From Actinomycetota bacterium (lineage in GTDB: Bacteria > Actinomycetota > Acidimicrobiia > IMCC26256 > PALSA-610), in contig SXJP01000017.1 in the NCBI GenBank assembly GCA_005779395.1, forward strand, positions 62,001 to 126,000: a stretch of 64,000 nt of DNA, in the 5' to 3' direction. Below the pieces are notes generated by a model. That model was not told the DNA's origin, searched no databases, and saw only the letters and a program-made list of their open reading frames with translations. The translations under genes and the position numbers were made by a program. Below are positions 16,769 to 25,245 of the stretch, piece by piece (the stretch's first letter is position 1; each line of letters starts with the position of its first letter).

Positions 16769-17805
16769 TTGAGCACGACCTCGGTCCAGCGCGCAATTGT
16801 CTCATCACGAAGTTCCTCGGAGCGTTCGACACTCATCCGCACCGGTGCGGTCGGACGAAGCGCAAACGCATCGAACACCTCCGGGAGACGGACATGCTCC
16901 CTAGCAGGGAACACAAACATATTCGCGGGCACGTCGGCCTGAAAAGCTTCTGAGAGCATGAAGTCAATAACCTTGACAGCTTCGGAGGCATGCTTGGAAT
17001 TGCGTGATACACCTGCGAACTCGACCTGCCGGAAACAACCATCGTCCACAGCGGCCACCAGCGGCTCTGTGCGGGGTGGATCCGAGAACATCACGTCGGC
17101 TGGCGGACTCGACGCATAGCTGACAACGATCGGCCTCGTCCCTCCACTAACAGTGAACTCCGTGTACCAACTTGTCGACCACCCGTCAACAACTTGAACA
17201 CCGTTGGCGTTTAGATCTGACCAATAGTCATCCCATGCGTCTGCGTAGCGGTCAACGGTAGCTAGCAAGAACGCAAGACCAGGCGACGACAGATTCGGGT
17301 CTGGCACGACAGTGAGGTCTTTGTATACAGGATCGATCAAATCGTCGAGGTTGGTTGGCGGCGCAATTTGGCGTTCAGCAAACCACCGAATGTCGTAGTT
17401 CACACAAACATCGCCGTAGTCAACTGGGACCACGCGTGACTGATCAATTCCATCAAGTAGCCAAGTTGCAATTCCGGTGGTGTTGTAGTCGTGAACCCCG
17501 AATACATCGTTGGCGAGTGCCCTACCGAGAAACGTGTTATCGATCCCGTAGACGACATCTGCCCGCGGATTTTCGGCGTCGAGAATTACCTCGTTGGTGA
17601 GCGCTCCAGCGTCGCCACTCGTTATCACTTCTACCTTGATTCCATCTTGGAGCAGAGGCTCAAAAATTCCCTCAGCAGTAACCCAAGATCCATGTGCCAG
17701 GATCTTTACCGTGATCGGCGCATCGTCGGGACTTGGTTCTTCGGTTCCGCATGCTCCAAAGGCCATGGCCACTGCAACCGCTAGAGCCATCATCGGGCGA
17801 GTCAT
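16765..17805 (-). CDS. Thiamine-type ABC transporter, substrate-binding lipoprotein (ThiB-like)
   Basis: 346 residues from the ATG at 17805, which overlaps the thiN stop (ATGA). The open frame upstream of that only repeats thiN in another frame. A signal peptide ends at the lipobox FGAC (Cys19), so the protein is a lipid-anchored receptor. ITVKILAHGSWV, the DVVYGIDNTFLGRAL segment, and VPVDYGDVCVNYD with its tyrosine-rich pocket are typical of thiamine-binding ThiB proteins, as is WSTSWYTEFT. The position between thiN and the permease under a TPP riboswitch supports the assignment. Confidence 0.88.
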   Translation of the reverse strand: MTRPMMALAVAVAMAFGACGTEEPSPDDAPITVKILAHGSWVTAEGIFEPLLQDGIKVEVITSGDAGALTNEVILDAENPRADVVYGIDNTFLGRALANDVFGVHDYNTTGIATWLLDGIDQSRVVPVDYGDVCVNYDIRWFAERQIAPPTNLDDLIDPVYKDLTVVPDPNLSSPGLAFLLATVDRYADAWDDYWSDLNANGVQVVDGWSTSWYTEFTVSGGTRPIVVSYASSPPADVMFSDPPRTEPLVAAVDDGCFRQVEFAGVSRNSKHASEAVKVIDFMLSEAFQADVPANMFVFPAREHVRLPEVFDAFALRPTAPVRMSVERSEELRDETIARWTEVVLK

Positions 17806-18458
17806 GACACTCCGCTCTCGGGCTGAATTGACACTATGACCCCAGAGGCAACTTCGATGTGGGCCACGCCCGAAACCAGTTCGTTGCTTACCCCACGAGT
17901 TGCATACTCCCGTAGCGCTTCGCCTTCTAAAGGCCATTTCAAACCGCTGGTTCGCACTCCCTCGGCTGGGCCGCCGATGGCTAGCAACGTCACTAGCGAA
18001 CCGACCTCACCGCGGAGTTCTGTGCGACCTCGCTCTGACCTCACCACCCTTAGCCAAGAATTACCGAATGCGGCATCGACGCCCATCGGGGCGTACCTCG
18101 AATGAGCAAGCAAGAGTGCGTTTGCCAAGAAATGATCAACCCTTGGACCGACACCGCCATCGACTACGACAGCATGCACACAGCCAGACACCAGCGCGAG
18201 ATTGAGCGCGAGTTCGAGATCGGTCTCACTCTTGTCAACGGGGTGGCGCTCGACCCGAGCGCCGCGCTGCCTCGCCGTTTCGACTTCGGCAGCGTCTAAA
18301 GAATCGAGGTCGCCTACGAGGACGTCAACGCGCAGTCCAAGACCTTGAGCATGTCGGTATCCGACATCAGCCGCGATTACTAAGGGCGATTCGGGCAAGC
18401 GATCGCGCCACTTCGAATCTGGCGCTACTGGCCCGCACAGCACCACTGCAGCCCTCAT
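17802..18458 (-). CDS. thiN: Thiamine pyrophosphokinase
   Basis: 218 residues starting at the ATG at 18458, right after the TPP riboswitch. A longer open frame to 18521 exists but would translate the riboswitch itself. VGDLDSL at 48-54 and VDKSETDLELAL at 74-85 are the magnesium/ATP and thiamine-binding motifs of the family. VVDGGVGPRVDHFLAN covers the second conserved block. The enzyme turns thiamine plus ATP into TPP and AMP. As first gene of the operon with the importer it would trap imported thiamine as the cofactor. Expression should fall when TPP is plentiful. Confidence 0.92.
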   Translation of the reverse strand: MRAAVVLCGPVAPDSKWRDRLPESPLVIAADVGYRHAQGLGLRVDVLVGDLDSLDAAEVETARQRGARVERHPVDKSETDLELALNLALVSGCVHAVVVDGGVGPRVDHFLANALLLAHSRYAPMGVDAAFGNSWLRVVRSERGRTELRGEVGSLVTLLAIGGPAEGVRTSGLKWPLEGEALREYATRGVSNELVSGVAHIEVASGVIVSIQPESGVS

Positions 18459-18462
18459 GGCA

Positions 18463-18553
18463 ACTCCCTTCGCCGGCATTATCCGGAGCAGGTTCATGGG
18501 GTCGGTGACAAATTCGGCCACCCTCTCAGCCCGGCTATCCCGAGCTCCCCGTC
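18463..18553 (-). promoter_or_regulatory. TPP riboswitch (THI element) controlling thiN and the thiamine ABC importer
   Basis: Read on the minus strand, the conserved TPP aptamer blocks appear in order: GGGGAGC, a short variable hairpin, CTGAGA, then an ACC-C segment, GAACCTG, CCGGATAATGCCGGCG and finally AAGGGAG, 7 bases or so before the thiN ATG. The last block is both the 3' arm of the closing stem and the Shine-Dalgarno sequence, so TPP binding should hide the ribosome site and block translation. No T-run terminator follows, which also points to translational control. A possible -10 (TAGACT on the minus strand, plus 18572-18577) lies just upstream; its -35 is weak. Confidence 0.95.
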
Positions 18554-18600
18554 ATATATTCGTACGGGTGCAGTCTAGCTGGGAATGTCCCGGCGAACTA

Positions 18601-20112
18601 TCAGGCCGAAGGGACGAATGCCACGGCCCGGCGACCCGAGAGATTGGCATTGCCGAAGTGCTTCGCGTCGCCGAACGCGGCCACAGTTCCGTCGGCCGTG
18701 AGAATCCAGTAGCCATTGCCAGTCCTCGCCACTGCGATGTCGACCGCACGACCGAGTTCGCAACCGCTGGTGTCGCCCTCTGCTAACGCATCTCCGAAAG
18801 CTTGCACGCTCCCAGAAGCCGTTACTACGAAGTACCCGTCACCAGATGCTGACGCCGCCAGAGCGACAACCTCCTGCGTCGAGCCATCGTCTCGCGGAGA
18901 GCCGAAGTCATGCGCCATTCCGAATGCATGAATCGATCCATCTTCCTGCAGGAGCCAGTAGCCACGCGCTCCTGGAGTTTTCGTAATTTCGACCACTTGG
19001 CTTCTCAGTACCGTCCGGCTCAATGACCCGTGGTCAACAGCATCGCCGAATGGGAACACACTGCCATCTGCGGTCGCTATCCAGTACCCGTTGCCTGACG
19101 CCGTCGCCTCAATTCCGACTACGGGCGATCCGATCCTTGACTGAGGAATAGAGCCGAAGGAGCTCGCTGATCCGTAAGAGTGCACTCTGCCACTGCGAGT
19201 CACTTCGAAGTAGCCGAGACCATCTGGCCGTGCAGCCACAGCCACGACAGCATCGCTCGGTTCAGATCCGCCTGATGTCGTTAGCACACCCGCTGTACCA
19301 CGTTCTGTTGCTACGCCGGTCGAGTCAACGACCCAATACCCACTACCAACAGTCCCATCGGGATTGTTCAATGCAGCACACGGCATCGTGAGGCCAAGTC
19401 GATTCAGAATCGGGATGTACATGTTGTTCAGTATGTAGTTGCCATAGTCAGGCGCTGTAGCCCAAATCGCGATACCTGTACTGCCGCCGAACTGTTCCCA
19501 GTACGGTGCCATGCCACGCGAGTAACTCGGCGCATAGCTGCTTCGGCCTGCAACGTTTGCTACAGAGGCATCCGCATAACTACGCAGTTTGTGGATCTGC
19601 GCGCGAACTCCTAGGGCCGGTGTTGCAAAACACCGCGACTTGTACCCGCCGGCGGCTTCGATCGCAGCTTCTGCTTCACAAGTCGTGCCAATTGGTCGGC
19701 CGTCGTAAGCAAGGATTCCCGAGAAGTTGTTGAAGTCCGGTCTGATCTGGCCGTAGTCCTTGAATTCGAGCCAACCCGTCTCGAGCATTGACTGCATGAA
19801 TGCAATGTCGCCGCGGACGCCGTCTGCGTTGCCTTCGGCAATAAATATCTCAGCGAGGCGTTTGACGTCGCCGTTGAGATTCGGAATTCGCGCGAAGTTG
19901 TAACCCTTCTTCGCGTAGTAATTGTCAGCTAGTTGAGTAGCCGTAAGGGTGGACGGTCCCATGACGCTCGTACCCGAAGCCATCGGGACTTGAGCCGAGC
20001 TAGGAAGCGTCCAGACGGCGAGCATGACCCCGCTCACGGAGCCAAGTAGTGCGACCAATGCGATCGCTAGGGAAAATCTTTGTGAACGCGGACCAACCTG
20101 GTGAATGAGCAT
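18601..20112 (-). CDS. Secreted protein: glucosaminidase-like domain plus GYW/FGDA repeats
   Basis: 503 residues. A hydrophobic segment at about 14-36 is a signal peptide or anchor. Residues 60-270 resemble the mannosyl-glycoprotein endo-beta-N-acetylglucosaminidase-like (peptidoglycan hydrolase) fold: RLAEIFIAEGNADGVRGDIAFMQSMLETGW holds the usual catalytic glutamate region, and PDFNNFSGI matches the family's N-N-F-x-G-I. The C-terminal 230 residues hold five or so repeats of about 45 residues with a GYW or GYF start and an FGDA or FGSA core, common in Acidimicrobiia and other Actinobacteria and thought to form a propeller. It is probably a cell-wall enzyme. Confidence 0.75.
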   Translation of the reverse strand: MLIHQVGPRSQRFSLAIALVALLGSVSGVMLAVWTLPSSAQVPMASGTSVMGPSTLTATQLADNYYAKKGYNFARIPNLNGDVKRLAEIFIAEGNADGVRGDIAFMQSMLETGWLEFKDYGQIRPDFNNFSGILAYDGRPIGTTCEAEAAIEAAGGYKSRCFATPALGVRAQIHKLRSYADASVANVAGRSSYAPSYSRGMAPYWEQFGGSTGIAIWATAPDYGNYILNNMYIPILNRLGLTMPCAALNNPDGTVGSGYWVVDSTGVATERGTAGVLTTSGGSEPSDAVVAVAARPDGLGYFEVTRSGRVHSYGSASSFGSIPQSRIGSPVVGIEATASGNGYWIATADGSVFPFGDAVDHGSLSRTVLRSQVVEITKTPGARGYWLLQEDGSIHAFGMAHDFGSPRDDGSTQEVVALAASASGDGYFVVTASGSVQAFGDALAEGDTSGCELGRAVDIAVARTGNGYWILTADGTVAAFGDAKHFGNANLSGRRAVAFVPSA

Positions 20113-20188
20113 CTAGATACTCATCGGTATTTGCGCTACTTGCTTGAGTTGCTACTCCTCATGCATACGCAGGTATCGCGATAAATCC

Positions 20189-21835
20189 TCAAAGGTTGCT
20201 TGCTTGAAATAGCTCCAAAGCCATTGCTTTGGCTCGTTTGTAGTCAGGCTTGGCGTTTGGGTGTCGCGGCACCTCAGGTATTAGGAACATCGCACGTGGA
20301 ACCTTGTAACTAGCGACGAGCGAGCGCGCTGTCGACTGCAACTCGCTGAGCGTCGGGGAACTTCCTAACTCGGCTTGCACAAGTGCGCAAACAGCTTCAC
20401 CCCACCGCTCGTCGGGGATTCCGACAACTATGGCGTCGACCACGCCAGCATTCGCCTTCAGCGCGCCTTCGACTTCTTCTGGAAAAATCTTCTCTCCGCC
20501 AGAATTGATACACACAGACCCTCGACCGAGCAAGCAAATCGTTCCGTCGGCTTCTACCTTCGCGAAGTCTCCAGGAATAGACCAGCGTTTACCATTGGCG
20601 TCGACCACGAACGTCTCCGCAGTCTTCACCGGGTCCTTGTAATAACCGATCGGGATGTTGCCACCGCGAGCCACGCGTCCAACTTGACCACTACCAGGAG
20701 CTACTTGCATGAGGTTTTCGTCGAGCACAACGGAGTCGAGCGAAGGGGTCACGGTCGTAATGCCCTCGGCTTGCACAGCGCCTTTTTCGACCATCCGAAA
20801 ACCGTTCATGCCGCCTTCAGTTGAGCCGACGGCATCGAGCATCACGGTGTGCCCTGGCAATGTCTCGCGCCAGTAGGCCTTAAGTGTCGGCGAAAAAATC
20901 GCGGCTGTGGAGCTAAAGGAAAACACGCAACTGATATCGATCTGGTCCTTGACCTTCTCGTAAGCATCCTTGAGCGGTCGGGCCATCGCGTCTCCGATAA
21001 AGCCGATCACGTTCACCCGATGATCGTTGACGAGCTGCCACACCTGATCGGCATCAAACTGCTTCGGCAATACCGCAGTGTTGCCTTCAAAAAGAGTGCG
21101 CATAATTCCGAACTGGCCCGCGCCATGCATCATCGGCGCCGTTTGGAGCGTGACGAGGCAACCAAGCGCCTCCGGATCAATCTTGTTTGCGAGGTCGGCC
21201 GGCGTACTCGCCTTGATGTTGGTGAACACGTCGATACCGCCACCTAACGCGTAAAAGACATCCTCCATGCGCCACATGACACCTTTCGGCATGCCCGTCG
21301 TGCCGCCTGTGTACAACAGGTAGACGTCGTCGTCGCTGCGCTCATCGAAGTCGCGTTCGGCGGAACTCGCAGCCAGCGCAGTCTCGTAATCGATCGCATC
21401 ATCAAGTACCACGTCTTGGTCTGTGTCGTCATCGATTCTGATGAACTGCGCGAGCTTTGGTTGGGCATCGCGAGCGGCAGCAAGCACGGACTCGTATCCG
21501 ACCGAATAGATGATCGAGACAGCGTCTGAATTGTCGAGGATGTAGCGGAGTTCGTGTTCTACATAGCGAAAGTTGATGTTCACAATCGACGCTCGGACCT
21601 TGTAGATGGCAAACAAGGCTTCTATCCACTCGATGCAATTTTGGGCGTAGATCGCGACATGGTCACCTGGCTTCACGCCACCGTCCAACAACACATGTGC
21701 AAGGCGATTCGAGCGGGCCTCGAGATCTGCATATGTGACACGCCGACGATCATCTATGACCGCCACACGATTTGGAACCTTGTCGCACGCTTGTTCGAAC
21801 AGGTCTGCGAAATGAAAGTGAAAAGGCTTCGACAT
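20189..21835 (-). CDS. Acyl-CoA synthetase (AMP-forming, FadD-like)
   Basis: 548 residues from the ATG at 21835 (MSKPFHFHFADLFEQ); the upstream ATG at 21868 would add 11 residues outside the family alignment. The AMP-binding P-loop reads YTGGTTGMPKGVMW. The adenylate motif IPIGYYKDPVKTAETF and the C-terminal SGGEKIFPEEVEGAL hinge follow, with the catalytic lysine near the end in NAKPDYKRAKA. It converts a carboxylic acid, ATP and CoA to acyl-CoA. It lies 35 bp downstream of the KstR-like regulator in the same direction, so the two may form a unit. The aromatic-rich N-terminus resembles ligases acting on bulky acids, but the substrate is unknown. Confidence 0.88.
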   Translation of the reverse strand: MSKPFHFHFADLFEQACDKVPNRVAVIDDRRRVTYADLEARSNRLAHVLLDGGVKPGDHVAIYAQNCIEWIEALFAIYKVRASIVNINFRYVEHELRYILDNSDAVSIIYSVGYESVLAAARDAQPKLAQFIRIDDDTDQDVVLDDAIDYETALAASSAERDFDERSDDDVYLLYTGGTTGMPKGVMWRMEDVFYALGGGIDVFTNIKASTPADLANKIDPEALGCLVTLQTAPMMHGAGQFGIMRTLFEGNTAVLPKQFDADQVWQLVNDHRVNVIGFIGDAMARPLKDAYEKVKDQIDISCVFSFSSTAAIFSPTLKAYWRETLPGHTVMLDAVGSTEGGMNGFRMVEKGAVQAEGITTVTPSLDSVVLDENLMQVAPGSGQVGRVARGGNIPIGYYKDPVKTAETFVVDANGKRWSIPGDFAKVEADGTICLLGRGSVCINSGGEKIFPEEVEGALKANAGVVDAIVVGIPDERWGEAVCALVQAELGSSPTLSELQSTARSLVASYKVPRAMFLIPEVPRHPNAKPDYKRAKAMALELFQASNL

Positions 21836-21903
21836 GTCCGTGAAACTATCCGGAGCGCGCCCGCACATGCACTCGCAGTGGTTCCGGTCCTAACTCGGCG
21901 ACC

Positions 21904-22491
21904 TCACGGCTTTGGATCGAGCAGTAGATGTGCGGCAATCGCGATGTCATCGTCGACTCTTTCTGCAGGATCGACTCCACCTACCCAACCGATCAATGAT
22001 GACATCCATACCTGCACTAGAACTCGAGCTATCCGCTGGTCGCGCATCGTGTTGGTGCCGATTGCAACAGTGATAATCGAGCCCATGGTGTCTGAGACCC
22101 TGACCACTACGTCGCGATTCTCTTCGCTGCTAGCTCCGAATGCGCGCACCATTGCTGCGGTGATGTCTGGAAACTTGCGCAACGAAATGTTCGCGCGACC
22201 TAGAACATTGATCACGCGCTCAGCAGGCGTGTCCCCTGCTGCCGGATGCGAGATGAGGTACCCGCGCAAATCTTCTTGTTGCTCCGCCATTGCTTCGAGG
22301 AGCAGTCGTTCCTTCGACGCGAAGTAGCGGTAGACAGTACCGAGAGCAACATCGGCTTCACCCGCAACGTCGCGCATTTGTACGTTGTCGAACCCTCCTC
22401 GTGCAGCGAGCATTAGCGCAGCGTCGATCACGCGTCGCCGTCGCGCTGCCTGACTACGTGCGAGGGTTGAAGAACTGTCAGCTTCTTGCAC
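21904..22491 (-). CDS. TetR-family transcriptional regulator, KstR-like
   Basis: 195 residues from a GTG at 22491 behind a perfect AGGAGG (plus 22498-22503). The helix-turn-helix reads FDNVQMRDVAGEADVALGTV then YRYFASKERLLLEAM at 34-68, very close to mycobacterial KstR (QMRAVADRADVAVGTLYRYFPSK). The C-terminal half also carries the KstR-like IARVLVQVWMSSLIGWVGG. KstR represses cholesterol catabolism genes and is released by steroid-CoA intermediates. A KstR-type box occurs in this window at 62504. It is divergent from an SDR at 22716 and precedes an acyl-CoA ligase, the usual place for a local repressor. The steroid link is inference from family resemblance. Confidence 0.82.
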   Translation of the reverse strand: MQEADSSSTLARSQAARRRRVIDAALMLAARGGFDNVQMRDVAGEADVALGTVYRYFASKERLLLEAMAEQQEDLRGYLISHPAAGDTPAERVINVLGRANISLRKFPDITAAMVRAFGASSEENRDVVVRVSDTMGSIITVAIGTNTMRDQRIARVLVQVWMSSLIGWVGGVDPAERVDDDIAIAAHLLLDPKP

Positions 22492-22497
22492 TTACGG

Positions 22498-22503
22498 CCT
22501 CCT
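22498..22503 (-). promoter_or_regulatory. Ribosome binding site of the KstR-like regulator
   Basis: AGGAGG on the minus strand, six bases before a GTG codon at 22491. It decides the GTG start; no ATG in that frame lies nearby. Confidence 0.75.
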
Positions 22504-22651
22504 GGCGTCTACACGAGTTCTGAATCGAACAAGGCCACGCGTCTCCGAACAAGCGAATGGGCGTTTTAATTGAATGTGAGAAATAAGCATGCGGGTCCCT
22601 TATCTGCATCGAAGTCACTCCGATTCGACAACCATAGAGGGGCAATGGTCC

Positions 22652-22700
22652 ACCCGAGTGCCGTTCGTGGCTCCGCCCGGCCGACGAACGGCACTCGGGT
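22652..22700 (+). repeat. Long perfect inverted repeat (17-bp arms, 15-nt loop) upstream of an SDR gene
   Basis: The left arm 22652-22668 (acccgagtgccgttcgt) is the exact reverse complement of the right arm 22684-22700. The loop is ggctccgcccggccg. It ends 15 bp before the SDR ATG at 22716. No T-run follows on either strand, so it does not look like an intrinsic terminator. The rest of the 224-bp gap between the regulator and the SDR (22492-22715) is AT-richer, with no other structure I can name. Confidence 0.7.
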
Positions 22701-22715
22701 TGCTAATTTCACACA

Positions 22716-23522
22716 ATGACGTCGCAAGAAATTCATGACTCACGCATATTGGTTACCGGTGCATCCTCTGGCATTGGGGCGGCGCTAGCTATCGAACTCG
22801 CATCCCGGGGAGCGCACGTCGGCATCGTCGCACGCCGCGGAGATCGCCTCGAAGTGGTTCTCGAGGAGTGTCGGGCACATTCGCCGGCTTCTCAGATGTT
22901 CGTCTGTGATCTCGGCGACCTTGAAGCCGTTTCGGCACTCGCCTTAAATGCTTGGGAAACCCTCGGCGGCATTGACTGCCTAGTTAACAACGCTGGAATA
23001 CCGAAGAGAGTTCGCGCAACCGAACTCATTGATGCTGACCTCGAAGAAACGATGCGGATCAATTTCTTGTCTCCCGTGCGTCTCACTCTTGGTCTGCTCC
23101 CACGCTTCTTAGCGAGAGACTCTGGGCTGATCGTGAACGTCTCATCGATGGGCGGGAGGACTCCGATACCGAATGAAGCCGCCTATTGCGCGTCGAAATA
23201 CGCGTTAGCAGGATGGACCGAATCACTCCATATCGATCTCGGCGGGACGAATGTTGGGGCCAAACTCGTGCTTCCTGGACCCATCGATACCGAGATTTGG
23301 GATCAAGAAGGCAATGCCGAGGCCCTTTTCGATATCGACAAGGTAAGCGCTGCTGACTGTGCGTCAGATATCGCCGACGCCATCTCCGATTCAGGGTTCG
23401 AGTATTACGTGCCTGCGACTTTTCCTGGTGGCATCGACGCAAAAAAGATGGCCGTTGACAAGTCCGCGAACTGCGACCAATTCGTTCTGGGTATGGCGGC
23501 TTACACCGCGACACTTCGCTAA
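22716..23522 (+). CDS. Short-chain dehydrogenase/reductase
   Basis: 268 residues. The NAD(P)-binding motif TGASSGIG is at 14-21 with an ARRGDRL loop that suggests NADP preference. NNAG follows at about 92, and the catalytic serine and YCASK (Tyr and Lys) are intact. It is a clear paralogue of the SDR at 25246; both share NNAGxPKR and the SPVRL helix. The start has no Shine-Dalgarno sequence and sits 15 bp after a long hairpin, which may affect initiation. It is divergent from the KstR-like regulator. Its stop overlaps the convergent LLM gene's stop by 4 bp (ctaa). Confidence 0.85.
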   Translation: MTSQEIHDSRILVTGASSGIGAALAIELASRGAHVGIVARRGDRLEVVLEECRAHSPASQMFVCDLGDLEAVSALALNAWETLGGIDCLVNNAGIPKRVRATELIDADLEETMRINFLSPVRLTLGLLPRFLARDSGLIVNVSSMGGRTPIPNEAAYCASKYALAGWTESLHIDLGGTNVGAKLVLPGPIDTEIWDQEGNAEALFDIDKVSAADCASDIADAISDSGFEYYVPATFPGGIDAKKMAVDKSANCDQFVLGMAAYTATLR

Positions 23523-24376
23523 GACCGCTCGATCATCCCAGCTAGACGTTTGACACCGTCAATTGCTTCCTTGCCTCGCTGCCACGGACTGACTATCAAG
23601 CGAGTAACGCCGATCTCTGCCCAGCGCTCGAGATCAGATCGCTCGGCGACTTGCGCCGTGATCGTGACCTCGAAACCACCTGACTCTCGGCCCTCTTCGT
23701 CGAGCAACTCGCGTAGCTTCGAGATTTGCGGCACGACAGACTCAAATGTGTGTGCCATGCCGACCCAACCGTCGCCGTAGCGCGCTGCACGACGCAAGGC
23801 CGCCTTCGACTCGCCACCTACCAGAATCGGCGGATATGGGTATTGTGCTGGTTTCGGTTCGAATACAACTCCGTCAAAACTAAAAAACCTGCCGTGGAAA
23901 CTCGTCTCTTCCTGTGTCCAGAGCAATTTGCAGATCTCGATGCATTCGCCGACACGCTCCGCACGCGATGCGAAGTCGAGTTCGGCCGCTACCCACTCAG
24001 ATTCAAGCCAACTCGCGCCTATCCCAAAAATGGCACGACCACGGCTCAATATGTCAAGCGTCTGTACCGCTCGTGCCGAAACAAACGGGTGGCGCAGACC
24101 AATGTTGTAAACGTGGGTACCTAACTTGATGTGTTGAGTCAGTCCAGCGAGATACGCCAAGTTCGCGAACGCATCGAAGATCGGAGTGTTCGACGGCACA
24201 GGAGGGTGATCTTGTCCCGGGTGAGGCGAACTCGTCATCGCAGAAGTGAACACGAGATGCTCTGGGAGCCAGACGCTTTCGAATCCGAGTTCATCCGCAG
24301 TGACGGTCAGGTCTTCATGAAAGTACGGGTTGACTGCCCCGAGAGCGATGCCTAACGAAACCTCTTGATCCTTCAC
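23519..24376 (-). CDS. LLM-class (luciferase-like) flavin-dependent oxidoreductase, F420-type
   Basis: 285 residues of the bacterial luciferase barrel. Early LGIALGAVNPYFHEDLTVTADELGFESVWLPEH and the central RGRAIFGIGASWLESEW are the patterns of actinobacterial F420-dependent members. PPILVGGESKAALRRAARYGDGW is the conserved C-terminal phosphate-binding part. Such enzymes reduce or oxidise alcohols, aldehydes or unsaturated bonds with coenzyme F420. The gene overlaps the upstream SDR stop by ATGA (24373-24376), so the two are co-translated. Substrate unknown. Confidence 0.82.
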   Translation of the reverse strand: MKDQEVSLGIALGAVNPYFHEDLTVTADELGFESVWLPEHLVFTSAMTSSPHPGQDHPPVPSNTPIFDAFANLAYLAGLTQHIKLGTHVYNIGLRHPFVSARAVQTLDILSRGRAIFGIGASWLESEWVAAELDFASRAERVGECIEICKLLWTQEETSFHGRFFSFDGVVFEPKPAQYPYPPILVGGESKAALRRAARYGDGWVGMAHTFESVVPQISKLRELLDEEGRESGGFEVTITAQVAERSDLERWAEIGVTRLIVSPWQRGKEAIDGVKRLAGMIERS

Positions 24377-25197
24377 TCAGCCAGACTCCCATTGAAACCC
24401 GTTGCGAAAGAGCCGTCCTGCGCTCGTATCCAGCCAGCAGATGCGAGATTGCCGCCGTCCACATGAATCGTTGAGCCGGTCACAAAGCGCGACGCGTCTC
24501 CAGCGAGATACACGCAAGCGCCTGCGACATCCTCGCCTGTCGCGTTGAGTGGCAGCACTGCCTTGCCTGTGAAATCGTGGTCACCAAGACCTGGCGCCGC
24601 AATCACGTCCATAGCGATGCAGTTCACGCGCACGAGTTGGGGGGCTAGTTCCAACGCCAAAGATTTCGAGAGCGACATGACGGCTGTTTTCATGGCTGCG
24701 TAGATGGCAAAGCCAGGCGCTGCTCGGTGAGCTTCTATGGATGTCATGTTGATGATCGACCCACCGGTTGGCGAAGTCATGTGGGGCACGCATGCGCGCA
24801 CGAAGTTCGTTACCGAGGTGAAATTCTCGCGAATTAGCGAATCCTGACCTTTGCTATTCACATTCATGAACGGCGCCTGGAAGCCTCCCCCAGCATTGTT
24901 GACGAGAATGTCGATCTTCCCGAATCTGGCCACGGCCGTCGCTACGTGCTCTTCGACGTCAGCGGTCTCGCGCACATCCAACACGCCAACAACACATCGA
25001 CGACCTATCGCCTCCACTTCCTTGGCAACATCTTGTAGTCGTTCGGCGTCACGATCCGATATTGCCAGGTCGGCGCCGAATCGAGCCAGCGCCAATGCCG
25101 ATGCGCGCCCTATCCCGCCGGCAGCTCCTGTTATTACAGCGACGCGTCCTGTTATGTCAAAGGTGTTCGGTCCAAAACCTGTCGGCTGAGTCGTCAT
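24373..25197 (-). CDS. Short-chain dehydrogenase/reductase (3-oxoacyl reductase-like)
   Basis: 274 residues. TGAAGGIG near 24-31 binds the nucleotide, NNAGGGF is present, and the active-site YAAMK keeps tyrosine and lysine. The C-terminal FVTGSTIHVDGG is the standard classical-SDR end. Coupled to the downstream LLM gene. Divergent from the SDR at 25246 across about 48 bp that contain a small odd-centred palindrome (taacagcgtta, 25211-25221), possibly an operator but short. Confidence 0.85.
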   Translation of the reverse strand: MTTQPTGFGPNTFDITGRVAVITGAAGGIGRASALALARFGADLAISDRDAERLQDVAKEVEAIGRRCVVGVLDVRETADVEEHVATAVARFGKIDILVNNAGGGFQAPFMNVNSKGQDSLIRENFTSVTNFVRACVPHMTSPTGGSIINMTSIEAHRAAPGFAIYAAMKTAVMSLSKSLALELAPQLVRVNCIAMDVIAAPGLGDHDFTGKAVLPLNATGEDVAGACVYLAGDASRFVTGSTIHVDGGNLASAGWIRAQDGSFATGFNGSLAE

Positions 25198-25245
25198 AGT
25201 GGACGGACTGTAACAGCGTTATCCATAGACGCGATGTTGCGACCC

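Noticed and set aside
18459..18521. Upstream extension of thiN by 21 codons
   Set aside because: This stretch is the TPP aptamer; the ATG at 18458 directly follows the sequestered ribosome site.
21554..22327. Open frame of 257 codons spanning the ligase and regulator genes on the plus strand
   Set aside because: Antisense to two clear genes, no start signal and no homology pattern.
25211..25221. Short palindrome taacagcgtta as a KstR box
   Set aside because: The AAC and GTT halves are three bases apart rather than two and the outer positions do not match, so it is not called as an operator.
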